Positions 1 through 6,322 of a stretch of DNA of 7,984 bases are shown here, piece after piece. The stretch's first letter is position 1; every line of letters starts with the position of its first letter. The stretch is from positions 1 through 7,984 of the forward strand of contig JAICTW010000092.1 of assembly GCA_025936195.1 (NCBI GenBank), written 5' to 3'. The position numbers and the translations under genes are program-made. The notes under the pieces are model-generated. The model saw nothing but the letters and a program-made list of their open reading frames with translations, had not been told where the DNA came from and did no database searches. Source of the DNA: Flavisolibacter sp. Its GTDB lineage: Bacteria > Bacteroidota > Bacteroidia > Chitinophagales > Chitinophagaceae.

Positions 1-552
1 ATTCATTCATTTAATGTTACAGATAGCGGCATTGTGCTTCGCTGGTATCCAGGTGCCAGTGAAGATGCGGCGCTCCAAAAATTGTATCGTGAAAAAGACA
101 GCTCGAATTTGTGGGAGTTGATTGCGCGGCTTTCTGCAAATGATAGCAGCTATACTGATGAAACTGCAGAATCTAAACACATTTATCAGTATTCCATTGA
201 AACGATGGATAGCAGTGGATTGAATTCTGAACGGTCGTTTCCCCTGCAGGTGTATAAATACAACAAAGGCTATGAAGGCCGCATACAAAATTTTGATGTG
301 AGGGTAAAAGAAAATAAAGAGATCTTATTGCAATGGACGGCGCCAAAAGATAAAGTGAGCTATTATGTTTTGTATAAAGAAAAAGATCATGCAGGATTTA
401 GAATGGCAGGAACCATTGAAGGCGATGCTGACAACTTTAAAGAAAAAATTTCAGCTGGCAGTTACCGTTATACTATAAAAGCTGTGTACACAAATGGAAA
501 CGAATCTGCATTGAGTGAAATCAAAACCATTGAAGTACTGAATGATCAGTAA
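1..552 (+). CDS. Fibronectin type III domain protein, C-terminal part (5' end outside window)
   Basis: The reading frame is open from base 1 and ends at TAA 550-552, so 183 C-terminal residues are visible and the start lies outside the window. A GTG at 34 is an internal valine and not a likely start, because the frame and the domain both continue upstream of it. Two repeats have the look of fibronectin type III beta-sandwiches. The first covers about visible residues 1-85, with a core tryptophan in IVLRWYP and a late-strand tyrosine in YQYSIETMDSSG. The second covers about 91-181, with ILLQWTAP, YYVLYKE and YRYTIKAVYTNGNES. FN3 modules usually mediate binding or act as spacers in secreted and surface proteins; no catalytic part is visible. 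The protein ends right after the second module, with no added C-terminal sorting domain. The same-strand neighbour is another beta-domain envelope protein. The FN3 call is fairly secure; overall function is unknown. Confidence 0.75.
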   Translation: MHSFNVTDSGIVLRWYPGASEDAALQKLYREKDSSNLWELIARLSANDSSYTDETAESKHIYQYSIETMDSSGLNSERSFPLQVYKYNKGYEGRIQNFDVRVKENKEILLQWTAPKDKVSYYVLYKEKDHAGFRMAGTIEGDADNFKEKISAGSYRYTIKAVYTNGNESALSEIKTIEVLNDQ

Positions 553-638
553 CAGCTAATGAGTTCGTGCATGTGTGAAGCTTTACTTATAGCAGGGAGT
601 TGATAAGGCAGGATGCTACTCATTATTGATAGCTGATC
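544..638. repeat. Imperfect inverted repeat spanning the FN3 gene stop codon and the gap
   Basis: The left arm at 544-564 has GATCAG, 8 nt, then AATGAGT. The right arm at 618-638 is, on the opposite strand, GATCAG, a different 8 nt, then AATGAGT. By eye 15 of 21 positions pair, in two blocks of 6 and 7 at identical spacing, around a 53-nt centre. The left arm includes the stop codon of the upstream gene. It could form a long stem-loop in the transcript, or be chance. No T-tract follows, so it does not look like a standard terminator. Confidence 0.3.
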
Positions 639-678
639 ACTCATTTTGTTGGCGATCGCAACGGATAAAAAATAATTT

Positions 679-2856
679 ATGAGACAGATCTTCCGGTTGA
701 ACCTTTTGCTGATAATCTTAATTAGCATCTGTTTTTTCCAATGTAAAAAAACAAATGACACGGAAACAAGCTATCATTTATCCGTTGACAAAATTATTCC
801 AAACATTGGCGAAGCCGGCACGTTGGTAAACATTAGTGGAAAAGGATATAGCCTCATCCTAACAGAAGATACGGTTTGGTTTAATGGAAAACCGGCGCAG
901 ATAAAAATGGTTACAGATACCAGTATTCAGGTGTTTGCTCCTGCCAACAATTCGTCAGGTATCATTACAGTTTCTGTCAGAGGAAAAACGGTTGATGGGC
1001 CAACCTTTACTTACGTACAAAAAGATGAACCTGCAATAACACAAATTACTCCTGAAGCAGGATGGGATTATACAATGAATTCAGTAACGATTAAAGGCCT
1101 TCATTTTGGTACAGACAGGAATAAAATTTCTGTTTTGTTTGATAACATTGCTGCTTCGCTTCAATTGTTTTCCGATACCAGTTTAATTGTTGCGCCGCCT
1201 CAACATGCAGCAGGCAAAGTACCTGTTGTGCTTATTGTAAATGGAAAAACATCCAACACAGTTTATTACACGTATCAGCAAAAGCCAGTCATTACCAAGG
1301 TGTATAGAGATACATGGGTAAGCAGTGAACACCCGCACTATTTACTGGCGGTAGAAAATCTTTCTGCTAATGATACGGCAATTTCTGTGATGGCAAATGG
1401 TTCTGCTATTCCAATAACGGCAATTTATCGTGCCGGAAGCGAGCCTTATAACGATCCGCCGGTTGGCGACAAGGTCATGTTGAATGAAGATGAAGTTGAT
1501 AAAAATCTTTCGTCAAATGCTCTTGATTTTATAGTTGCTTCATCAGGCTTGCAAAGTGATGCTTATCGTTTTGTGAACGATCCCGTCATCACTGATATTA
1601 CAACATCACATACAAGACCCCATTCATTTGGTGGGGGCGATACTGTTTCCATTGCAGGAAAATATTTTGGGACACAATCGCAAAATTCAGTGGTGGAGAT
1701 TTGGGATTCCATCAATACAAACACTCATTTTACACCTGATCCAACTATACTTTCCTGGAGTAATACAAGTATATCATTGCTCATTCCATCCTATGCCATC
1801 AGGGCAGATTCACTTACTGTGAAAGTAAAAGTGAAAGAGAATGGAAAGGGAGCAGATGTGTATGCGATTTATTATAAGCAACAACAGCAACCACCACCAG
1901 GCGCAACGGTAATTGTTACAGTTCTGGCAGGTGACGGCACAGCAGGTTTCAGGGACGGGGATGGTGCTCAGGCAGAATTTAATCGCCCATGGAATATATA
2001 TGCTGATGCGCAGGGAAATATTTTTGTAACGGATGAAAACAATCAGCGCATTCGCAAGATTACTCCTTCCGGTGTGGTAAGCACTTTTGCAGGGAATGGT
2101 ACAGTTGGTTATATGGATGGTTCCGGAACATCTGCGGAATTCAGATTTCCCATTGGATTAGCTGGTGATGCACAGGGCAATATTTACGTAGCTGGTCAGA
2201 ACAACCGGGTTCGGAAAATTACATCTTCCGGAGTTGTCAGCACGTTAGCAGGTGATGGGAACTATTATACAGGAACTACAACTTCAAATTCTATTCCTGA
2301 GCCTTATGGAATTTCCGTAGATACTCAAGGGAACATTTACGTTGGTTGCACCGGAGACTATCGAATTCGCAAAGTGACACCATCAGGTGGCATTAGTATT
2401 TTAGCAGGAAATGGTTTGCGTGGCAATATGGACGGAAATGGAGCCATCGCACAGTTTGATTCACCTTTTGGGATTTGTGTAGATGGTCAGGGAAATGTGT
2501 ATGTAGCAGATCAGGGTAATGACCGAATTCGTAAAATAACACCAGCCGATGTGGTTAGCACGATAGCCGGGTCAACACGTGGATATGCAGATGATAATGC
2601 TGCTTCCGCTAAATTTTACGGTCCGAACTCAATGGTTTTTGATGCACAGGGAAATATGTACATAGCTGACACAGGTAACGGGCTCATTCGTAAATTAACT
2701 CCAGACGGAAAGGTGCGTACTTTATTTACCACCTGGAATAATAATGGTGCAACAGACCGTCTTTTTAGTCCATCGGGGATAACAATTGATCCACATGGGA
2801 ATTTATACGTGGCAGACCAGGGTAATCACCGCATAGTGAAAATTGTTATTCAGTGA
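679..2856 (+). CDS. IPT/TIG and NHL-repeat beta-propeller lipoprotein
   Basis: This 725-residue protein starts at ATG 679 with a classic lipoprotein signal: a basic start, a hydrophobic run (residues 8-20) and FFQC with the acylated cysteine at C22. It is therefore exported and lipid-anchored. IPT/TIG immunoglobulin-like domains follow at about 36-113 and 117-199, then a less typical beta segment at 202-300, and a third IPT-like domain at about 302-399 (VITDI, GDTVSIAGKYFG, WSNTSISLLIP). A QQQQPPPG linker (401-408) leads to six NHL repeats (about 410-725). Each has a D-x-x-GN-(I/V/L/M)-(Y/F) core, beginning at bases 2005, 2167, 2320, 2482, 2641 and 2788, which is 49-54 residues apart. Most are followed by a RIRKITP-like strand. 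Six blades fit a closed propeller, probably for protein or glycan binding. Residues after C22 (KKTNDTE) are mildly acidic, which might favour surface export, but this is uncertain. No enzyme motif is seen. Architecture is confident; ligand is unknown. Confidence 0.9.
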   Translation: MRQIFRLNLLLIILISICFFQCKKTNDTETSYHLSVDKIIPNIGEAGTLVNISGKGYSLILTEDTVWFNGKPAQIKMVTDTSIQVFAPANNSSGIITVSVRGKTVDGPTFTYVQKDEPAITQITPEAGWDYTMNSVTIKGLHFGTDRNKISVLFDNIAASLQLFSDTSLIVAPPQHAAGKVPVVLIVNGKTSNTVYYTYQQKPVITKVYRDTWVSSEHPHYLLAVENLSANDTAISVMANGSAIPITAIYRAGSEPYNDPPVGDKVMLNEDEVDKNLSSNALDFIVASSGLQSDAYRFVNDPVITDITTSHTRPHSFGGGDTVSIAGKYFGTQSQNSVVEIWDSINTNTHFTPDPTILSWSNTSISLLIPSYAIRADSLTVKVKVKENGKGADVYAIYYKQQQQPPPGATVIVTVLAGDGTAGFRDGDGAQAEFNRPWNIYADAQGNIFVTDENNQRIRKITPSGVVSTFAGNGTVGYMDGSGTSAEFRFPIGLAGDAQGNIYVAGQNNRVRKITSSGVVSTLAGDGNYYTGTTTSNSIPEPYGISVDTQGNIYVGCTGDYRIRKVTPSGGISILAGNGLRGNMDGNGAIAQFDSPFGICVDGQGNVYVADQGNDRIRKITPADVVSTIAGSTRGYADDNAASAKFYGPNSMVFDAQGNMYIADTGNGLIRKLTPDGKVRTLFTTWNNNGATDRLFSPSGITIDPHGNLYVADQGNHRIVKIVIQ
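1879..1902 (+). other. Gln/Pro linker between the IPT region and the NHL propeller
   Basis: Codons CAA/CAG four times, then CCA three times, then GGC encode QQQQPPPG (residues 401-408 of the lipoprotein). This low-complexity stretch falls exactly between the last IPT-like domain and the first propeller strand, as expected for a flexible interdomain hinge. Confidence 0.7.
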
Positions 2857-3037
2857 TTCCGGGTATACAGAGTAAAAGCGCAGTTTCTCTTGTCTGATTT
2901 TAATAATAATGTCTGATTGACCATCGCATTATATTGGGAGCATATAGAAGCAGAATAATAGAACGAAGCCAAATATTGAAGTGGTTTATTCTGAATACTG
3001 ATTTCTGTGCTTACTTATCAGCAACACAGTTGTCAGC
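2857..3037. other. Convergent intergenic gap without a clear terminator
   Basis: These 181 bp separate the 3' ends of the lipoprotein gene and the histidine kinase gene, which run towards each other. I find no strong hairpin followed by a T-tract on either strand. The only repeat noticed is TGTCTGATT at 2891-2899 and again at 2910-2918. A small open frame crossing into the kinase gene (from 2934) has no recognisable features and lies mostly antisense to the kinase. Confidence 0.5.
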
Positions 3038-4804
3038 CTATTCCCCCCTGTATCTCGATATTTTTTTGTGCAGGTCCTCGGGCCTGAAGGGCTTTGGCAG
3101 AAAGTCATTGAATCCTTTTTCGGTAAGGAATTCTTTCATGTGTGGCAGCACGGCTGCTGTAAAGGCAATAGCTGGTATATTCTGATTTATCTTTCGAATT
3201 TCAGTCAATGCCTCGTAGCCATCCATAATTGGCATGTCAAGATCAATCAGTACCAGATCATATTCATTCTCTCTGAATAATTCCACCGCTTCCTGTCCAT
3301 TCACTGCTTCGTGTATAATCACATCCCAGCGTTGCAGGAACTTACAGGTGATGGTCATATTGACCGAGCTGTCTTCGGCCACCAGAACTCTGGTGCCTTT
3401 TAAACCGGGAAGTACGCTGACATTGTTCTCATTAACAAAAGACTTCTTGTTTTGTACAAACGGCATCATGATGGTGAAATAGAAGCAGGAACCTTTGCCC
3501 CTTTCACTACGCAATTTCAGGTCACCGCCCATCTTCATAACAATTTTCTTGCTGATGGTCAAACCCAGTCCTGTGCCGCCGTAACGACGTGTAGTGGAAG
3601 TTTCAGCCTGATTGAAAGCATCAAAGATGGTTTGCTGGTGTTCCAATGTCATGCCGATGCCGGTATCTGCCACTGCAAAATAGACCAAGGCTGCTTCGCT
3701 ATCGGAACTCTCCACTTTTACAGTGATCTCAACACTTCCACTTTCAGTAAACTTATATGAATTTGCGATCAGATTGGTCAGTACCTGCTTTAACCTCGTT
3801 TCATCGTTTTTAAAATATTTGTCGAGCACGGGATCAACATTCATTTGGAAACGTACGTTCTTCGAGTCGAACTGATTTTTAAAGACAGTGTAAATTTTAT
3901 CCAATACATTTTTAAGATTGAACTCGTCAACAGCCAGCTCCATTTTGTTGGCTTCAATTTTACTGAAATCGAGAACGTCATTAACCACACTCAGCATGTG
4001 CTCTGAGGAATATTTCAATACTTTAAGATTCTGTTGTTGTTCCGGCAGATAGCATTCCTGAAGCATCAGATTTACCGTTCCGATAATGCCATTCAAAGGT
4101 GTTCGCATTTCATGGCTCATATTGGAAAGGAAACGCGACTTGGCCAGTGCAGCACTATCTGCTTTGGCCTTTGCTTCAAGAAGTTCCTGTTTCTGTCGCT
4201 CCGCTTCCTGCCATACTTCTACCAACTGTCTTCCGCTTTTATTAATATGGAATACCGCAAAGAACACAAAGATGATGGTGATAGCGAAGGAAAGAAAGTA
4301 GTTTAGGGTGCTGATCAACGGAAACCATTTCTCATCTATATTTTCGGCCATGAAATACTGGTGCGGCAGCACAAAGGCACAGACTGCGCAGCTTACTGAT
4401 ACTGACAAGTTGATCAGTGCATTGGGAAGATCGTTCTCCAGGTCATAATAAAGTGTATAAGCAATGAAGGCTGGAAAATAAAAGAAGACGAAATAAAAGC
4501 CCATGTTCAGGGTGTTGCAAATAAAGAAAAGCAGTAAGCTGAACGAGGTGATAAACATGGACCTGGCCAGATTATAATAGCGGGCATGATTTAACCAATA
4601 CCCGAACACACCGGTGATGAGCATGAGCAGCGTGGTAATGATCAAAAAAGGAGATTTCAGTAGAAAGCCAAGCCCCACATATAGTACGTAAAAGGATTGG
4701 CAGAACATTCCAATGAAATTTGAAAAGCGTACCCGCTGCATTTCATAGACGGGCATATCGGCATAAACGCCAAGGTTCATTATTTTTTTGTAGAACTTCT
4801 CCAT
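3038..4804 (-). CDS. Membrane-bound hybrid histidine kinase (6TM-HisKA-HATPase-REC)
   Basis: This 588-residue sensor kinase starts at the first in-frame ATG after an upstream stop. Six hydrophobic helices are predicted at about 29-47, 52-70, 81-98, 101-120, 127-148 and 161-186; the input domain resembles none I can name. A charged, probably coiled-coil linker (192-225) leads to HisKA, with phospho-acceptor H231 in SNMSHEMRTPLNGIIG. HATPase_c has N-box N344/N348 (NLIANSYKFT), G1 DTGIGM (380-385), F-box FDAF (394-397) and G2 GGTGLGL (409-415). The C-terminal receiver has acidic pair E477/D478, phospho-acceptor D521 (LIDLDMP), T549 and K571 (LPKPF). All key residues are intact, so it should autophosphorylate on H231 and pass phosphate to D521. 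There is no HPt or DNA-binding output, so an outside HPt is needed; one is encoded head-to-head at 5130. The signal sensed is unknown. Confidence 0.95.
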   Translation of the reverse strand: MEKFYKKIMNLGVYADMPVYEMQRVRFSNFIGMFCQSFYVLYVGLGFLLKSPFLIITTLLMLITGVFGYWLNHARYYNLARSMFITSFSLLLFFICNTLNMGFYFVFFYFPAFIAYTLYYDLENDLPNALINLSVSVSCAVCAFVLPHQYFMAENIDEKWFPLISTLNYFLSFAITIIFVFFAVFHINKSGRQLVEVWQEAERQKQELLEAKAKADSAALAKSRFLSNMSHEMRTPLNGIIGTVNLMLQECYLPEQQQNLKVLKYSSEHMLSVVNDVLDFSKIEANKMELAVDEFNLKNVLDKIYTVFKNQFDSKNVRFQMNVDPVLDKYFKNDETRLKQVLTNLIANSYKFTESGSVEITVKVESSDSEAALVYFAVADTGIGMTLEHQQTIFDAFNQAETSTTRRYGGTGLGLTISKKIVMKMGGDLKLRSERGKGSCFYFTIMMPFVQNKKSFVNENNVSVLPGLKGTRVLVAEDSSVNMTITCKFLQRWDVIIHEAVNGQEAVELFRENEYDLVLIDLDMPIMDGYEALTEIRKINQNIPAIAFTAAVLPHMKEFLTEKGFNDFLPKPFRPEDLHKKISRYRGE

Positions 4805-4855
4805 ATTAGCTTCAGATAACGGTCATTTGATAATTGTTAAACTATTGTCGCAGTA

Positions 4856-4872
4856 TTTGTTCATTGAACAAA
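4856..4872. promoter_or_regulatory. Perfect palindrome, candidate operator of the kinase gene
   Basis: TTTGTTCA-T-TGAACAAA has 8-bp arms that pair perfectly around a single T at 4864. Its near edge is 51 bp upstream of the kinase ATG, the usual range for a site overlapping or flanking a promoter. The symmetry fits binding of a dimeric regulator. The TTTG at the end of each strand also resembles the Bacteroidota -33 element, but I find no well-spaced -7 element for the kinase, so its promoter is not defined. Confidence 0.45.
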
Positions 4873-4973
4873 AAGCCGGGACTGTCTCTATGAAATGAGG
4901 ACTGAAGCTAATACAGCTGTAGAAATGGAGTGTGGTTTTGGACTTGCGAACATTGGATAAAGTTTTCGTTGGC

Positions 4974-4991
4974 GCCGGATATGAGTCCGGC
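4974..4991 (+). other. GC-rich stem-loop in the divergent region
   Basis: GCCGGA (4974-4979) and TCCGGC (4986-4991) pair perfectly around the loop TATGAG. The sequence after it on the plus strand is AGAATTTTATG, with only four T in a row. This is a weak match to a rho-independent terminator and could equally be a regulatory hairpin or chance. No gene ending just before it on the plus strand was found. Confidence 0.3.
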
Positions 4992-5074
4992 AGAATTTTA
5001 TGTAAAATAGCAACTGAATTTAATAATTGCAATACACAGGAATTATGCAGATCTGTTCAGGCAATTCCCCTCTA

Positions 5075-5106
5075 TTTGTTTTGAATCATAATAAACCCTA
5101 ATTTTC
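5075..5106 (+). promoter_or_regulatory. Candidate Bacteroidota-type promoter of the HPt gene
   Basis: TTTG at 5075-5078 is followed after 20 bp by TAATTTTC at 5099-5106. The Bacteroidota sigma-ABfr consensus is TTTG, about 19-21 bp, then TAnnTTTG, so only the last base differs. Transcription would begin near 5112, leaving a short leader before ATG 5130. The DNA is AT-rich, so a chance match is possible. Confidence 0.4.
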
Positions 5107-5129
5107 CAATTCACCTTTCTGAATAGCTG

Positions 5130-5504
5130 ATGAGTGATAGCATTTTCCATAATATGAAAGATCTGGATACAGATTTTCTGGATGCAGCCTATGCCAATGA
5201 TGCGGAAACTGCATTGATCATCTTTGAGCAATACCTCGTCGATCTGCCGGGCAACCTCGAGGCGTTAAAACAAAGCATCGCAGACCAGGACGTGGAGCAT
5301 TTTCAACGCCACATACATAAACAAAAACCTGGCTTCAGCTACGTAGGACTGACAGATGTCACACAAAAGATCCAGGAACTTCAGGTCAATTGCACTACTA
5401 AGGCAGACATGCTACGTTATCAGGACGAAATTGATGTTCTGTTATCACGAATTGAATCATCAAAGGATATCATCACCAATGCCCTGACGCAACTCCAGGA
5501 CTAA
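5130..5504 (+). CDS. Free-standing histidine phosphotransfer (HPt) protein
   Basis: This 124-residue soluble, mostly helical protein matches the size of a single HPt four-helix bundle. The motif H63-K-Q-K66-P-G-F-S-Y-V-G73-L fits the HPt pattern H-x-x-K-x6-G, with H63 as the likely phospho-acceptor and K66 and G73 as the conserved companions. A second histidine, H61, also has a lysine three residues on (K64), but the glycine spacing fits H63 better. The N-terminal helix (FLDAAYANDAETALIIFEQYLVDLP) is typical of the family. ATG 5130 follows an in-frame TAG at 5124 and is the first possible start; ATG 5154 (M9) is an alternative, and neither has a clear Shine-Dalgarno. The gene is divergent from a hybrid kinase that lacks an HPt domain. 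The inferred role is carrying phosphate from kinase D521 to a response regulator encoded elsewhere. Confidence 0.85.
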   Translation: MSDSIFHNMKDLDTDFLDAAYANDAETALIIFEQYLVDLPGNLEALKQSIADQDVEHFQRHIHKQKPGFSYVGLTDVTQKIQELQVNCTTKADMLRYQDEIDVLLSRIESSKDIITNALTQLQD

Positions 5505-5507
5505 AAC

Positions 5508-6305
5508 TTATTTGACCACAACTGCTGTCGAATCCGTTTTTTGTAAAATTATTTTTTTAGGCATTAGTCTTTCAGACAATTTATTTAAAGGCTGTTCCGA
5601 TGCCGCACGGGTCTGCACCTTATCATAATCTTCCCACATAGTATTGAACAAACGGTCAAGGGTGGAGGTGATCAGGCCATAATTCTTCACATATCGGGCA
5701 TGATGCATGGCATGGTAAGTAGGTGTATTAATTACTTTACCAATCCATGTGGTGGCATAACCAGGTTCACGGATTTCAAAATTCGAATGGCCCAGGGTGT
5801 TGGTAATAAAGTAAAAAATGTAATAAGCTACTATACCATAAAACGAAATCGGAGTCACCCAGGAAAGAAGTGAAACAGGACCGACAATTCCCACAGAAAA
5901 GATCAATTTTTCCAAAAATGAAAAAGAAATAGAACTGATTGGATTGGTCACTTTCGATTTATGGTGCTCCCTATGTATCCATAAGAGTGATTTGTGATGC
6001 ATAGCACGGTGTGAGAAATAATGCCAGATCTCCGTCCATACGAATACGATCAGGAATGTATAAGAGAAGCGCCACCATGTCTCTTCGGTGGAAACTAGTA
6101 AGCCACTGTAAAGGGCAAGTCCTATCAATGCGGAATGCAGAGGTGAGGTAAGCCACGAATTGTTGAGTTCTTCTCGTAATTGCTCCTGATCCGCCTGAAG
6201 ATTATATACTCGCCTAATTTTCCTGGATTTGTATAAAGAGATAAAGCCAAATACGATAACATGGTTCGCTACAGCCAAAATTGACAAAGTAATAATGCGT
6301 TCCAT
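5508..6305 (-). CDS. Membrane fatty acid hydroxylase / sterol desaturase family protein
   Basis: This 265-residue integral membrane protein belongs by motif to the di-iron fatty acid hydroxylase superfamily, which uses O2 to hydroxylate or desaturate lipid chains or sterol-like substrates. The metal-binding histidine boxes are present: H95-YFS-H99 followed by H103-H104, H111-RE-H114-H115, H173 in LGHSN, and H198-AM-H201-H202. Hydrophobic helices are predicted at about 5-24, 55-72, 80-95, 130-150 and 155-171, placing the histidines on the cytoplasmic face as in the family. Length is normal and nothing key is missing. The gene starts 17 bp after the stop of the 389-codon gene and is probably the last gene of that operon. 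Its stop is 3 bp from the stop of the convergent HPt gene. The substrate cannot be read from sequence; a hydroxylated fatty acyl chain of a membrane lipid is more likely than a sterol in this type of bacterium. Confidence 0.92.
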   Translation of the reverse strand: MERIITLSILAVANHVIVFGFISLYKSRKIRRVYNLQADQEQLREELNNSWLTSPLHSALIGLALYSGLLVSTEETWWRFSYTFLIVFVWTEIWHYFSHRAMHHKSLLWIHREHHKSKVTNPISSISFSFLEKLIFSVGIVGPVSLLSWVTPISFYGIVAYYIFYFITNTLGHSNFEIREPGYATTWIGKVINTPTYHAMHHARYVKNYGLITSTLDRLFNTMWEDYDKVQTRAASEQPLNKLSERLMPKKIILQKTDSTAVVVK

Positions 6306-6322
6306 AGGATTTTGTTTGCAGA

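Larger units (their letters stand above)
4805..5129. other. Divergent regulatory region between hybrid kinase and HPt gene
   Basis: These 325 bp carry the promoters of two divergent phosphorelay genes. They hold a perfect 17-bp palindrome near the kinase start (4856-4872), a GC-rich stem-loop in the middle (4974-4991) and a promoter-like site before the HPt gene (5075-5106). A 69-codon minus-strand open frame (4823-5032) has no recognisable domain, signal or convincing start, and I do not regard it as a gene. The length is greater than the other gaps in the window, which fits a role in regulation. Confidence 0.6.

Noticed and set aside
34..36. GTG as start codon of the first gene
   Set aside because: The frame is open to base 1 and the FN3 strand pattern continues upstream, so this codon is an internal valine.
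7..288. 93-codon minus-strand open frame at the left edge
   Set aside because: It is antisense to the FN3-domain frame, which has clear protein-like repeats.
645..678. TTTG and TAATTT as a promoter for the lipoprotein gene
   Set aside because: The spacer would be 24 bp, the second element matches poorly and transcription would start inside the coding sequence.
1960..2856. Tandem DNA repeats as a mobile or CRISPR-like array
   Set aside because: The periodic similarity is at protein level (NHL blades of 49-54 residues) with divergent codons, so it reflects protein architecture.
2891..2918. Direct repeat TGTCTGATT, two copies 19 bp apart
   Set aside because: Two 9-bp copies in AT-rich non-coding DNA are weak evidence and no third copy or array is present.
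2934..3185. 83-codon plus-strand open frame in the convergent gap
   Set aside because: More than half is antisense to the well-supported kinase 3' end, and the protein has no recognisable feature.
4823..5032. 69-codon open frame on the minus strand in the kinase/HPt gap
   Set aside because: It has no domain, signal peptide or ribosome binding site, its composition is unlike the neighbouring genes, and it overlaps the palindrome and hairpin that look regulatory.
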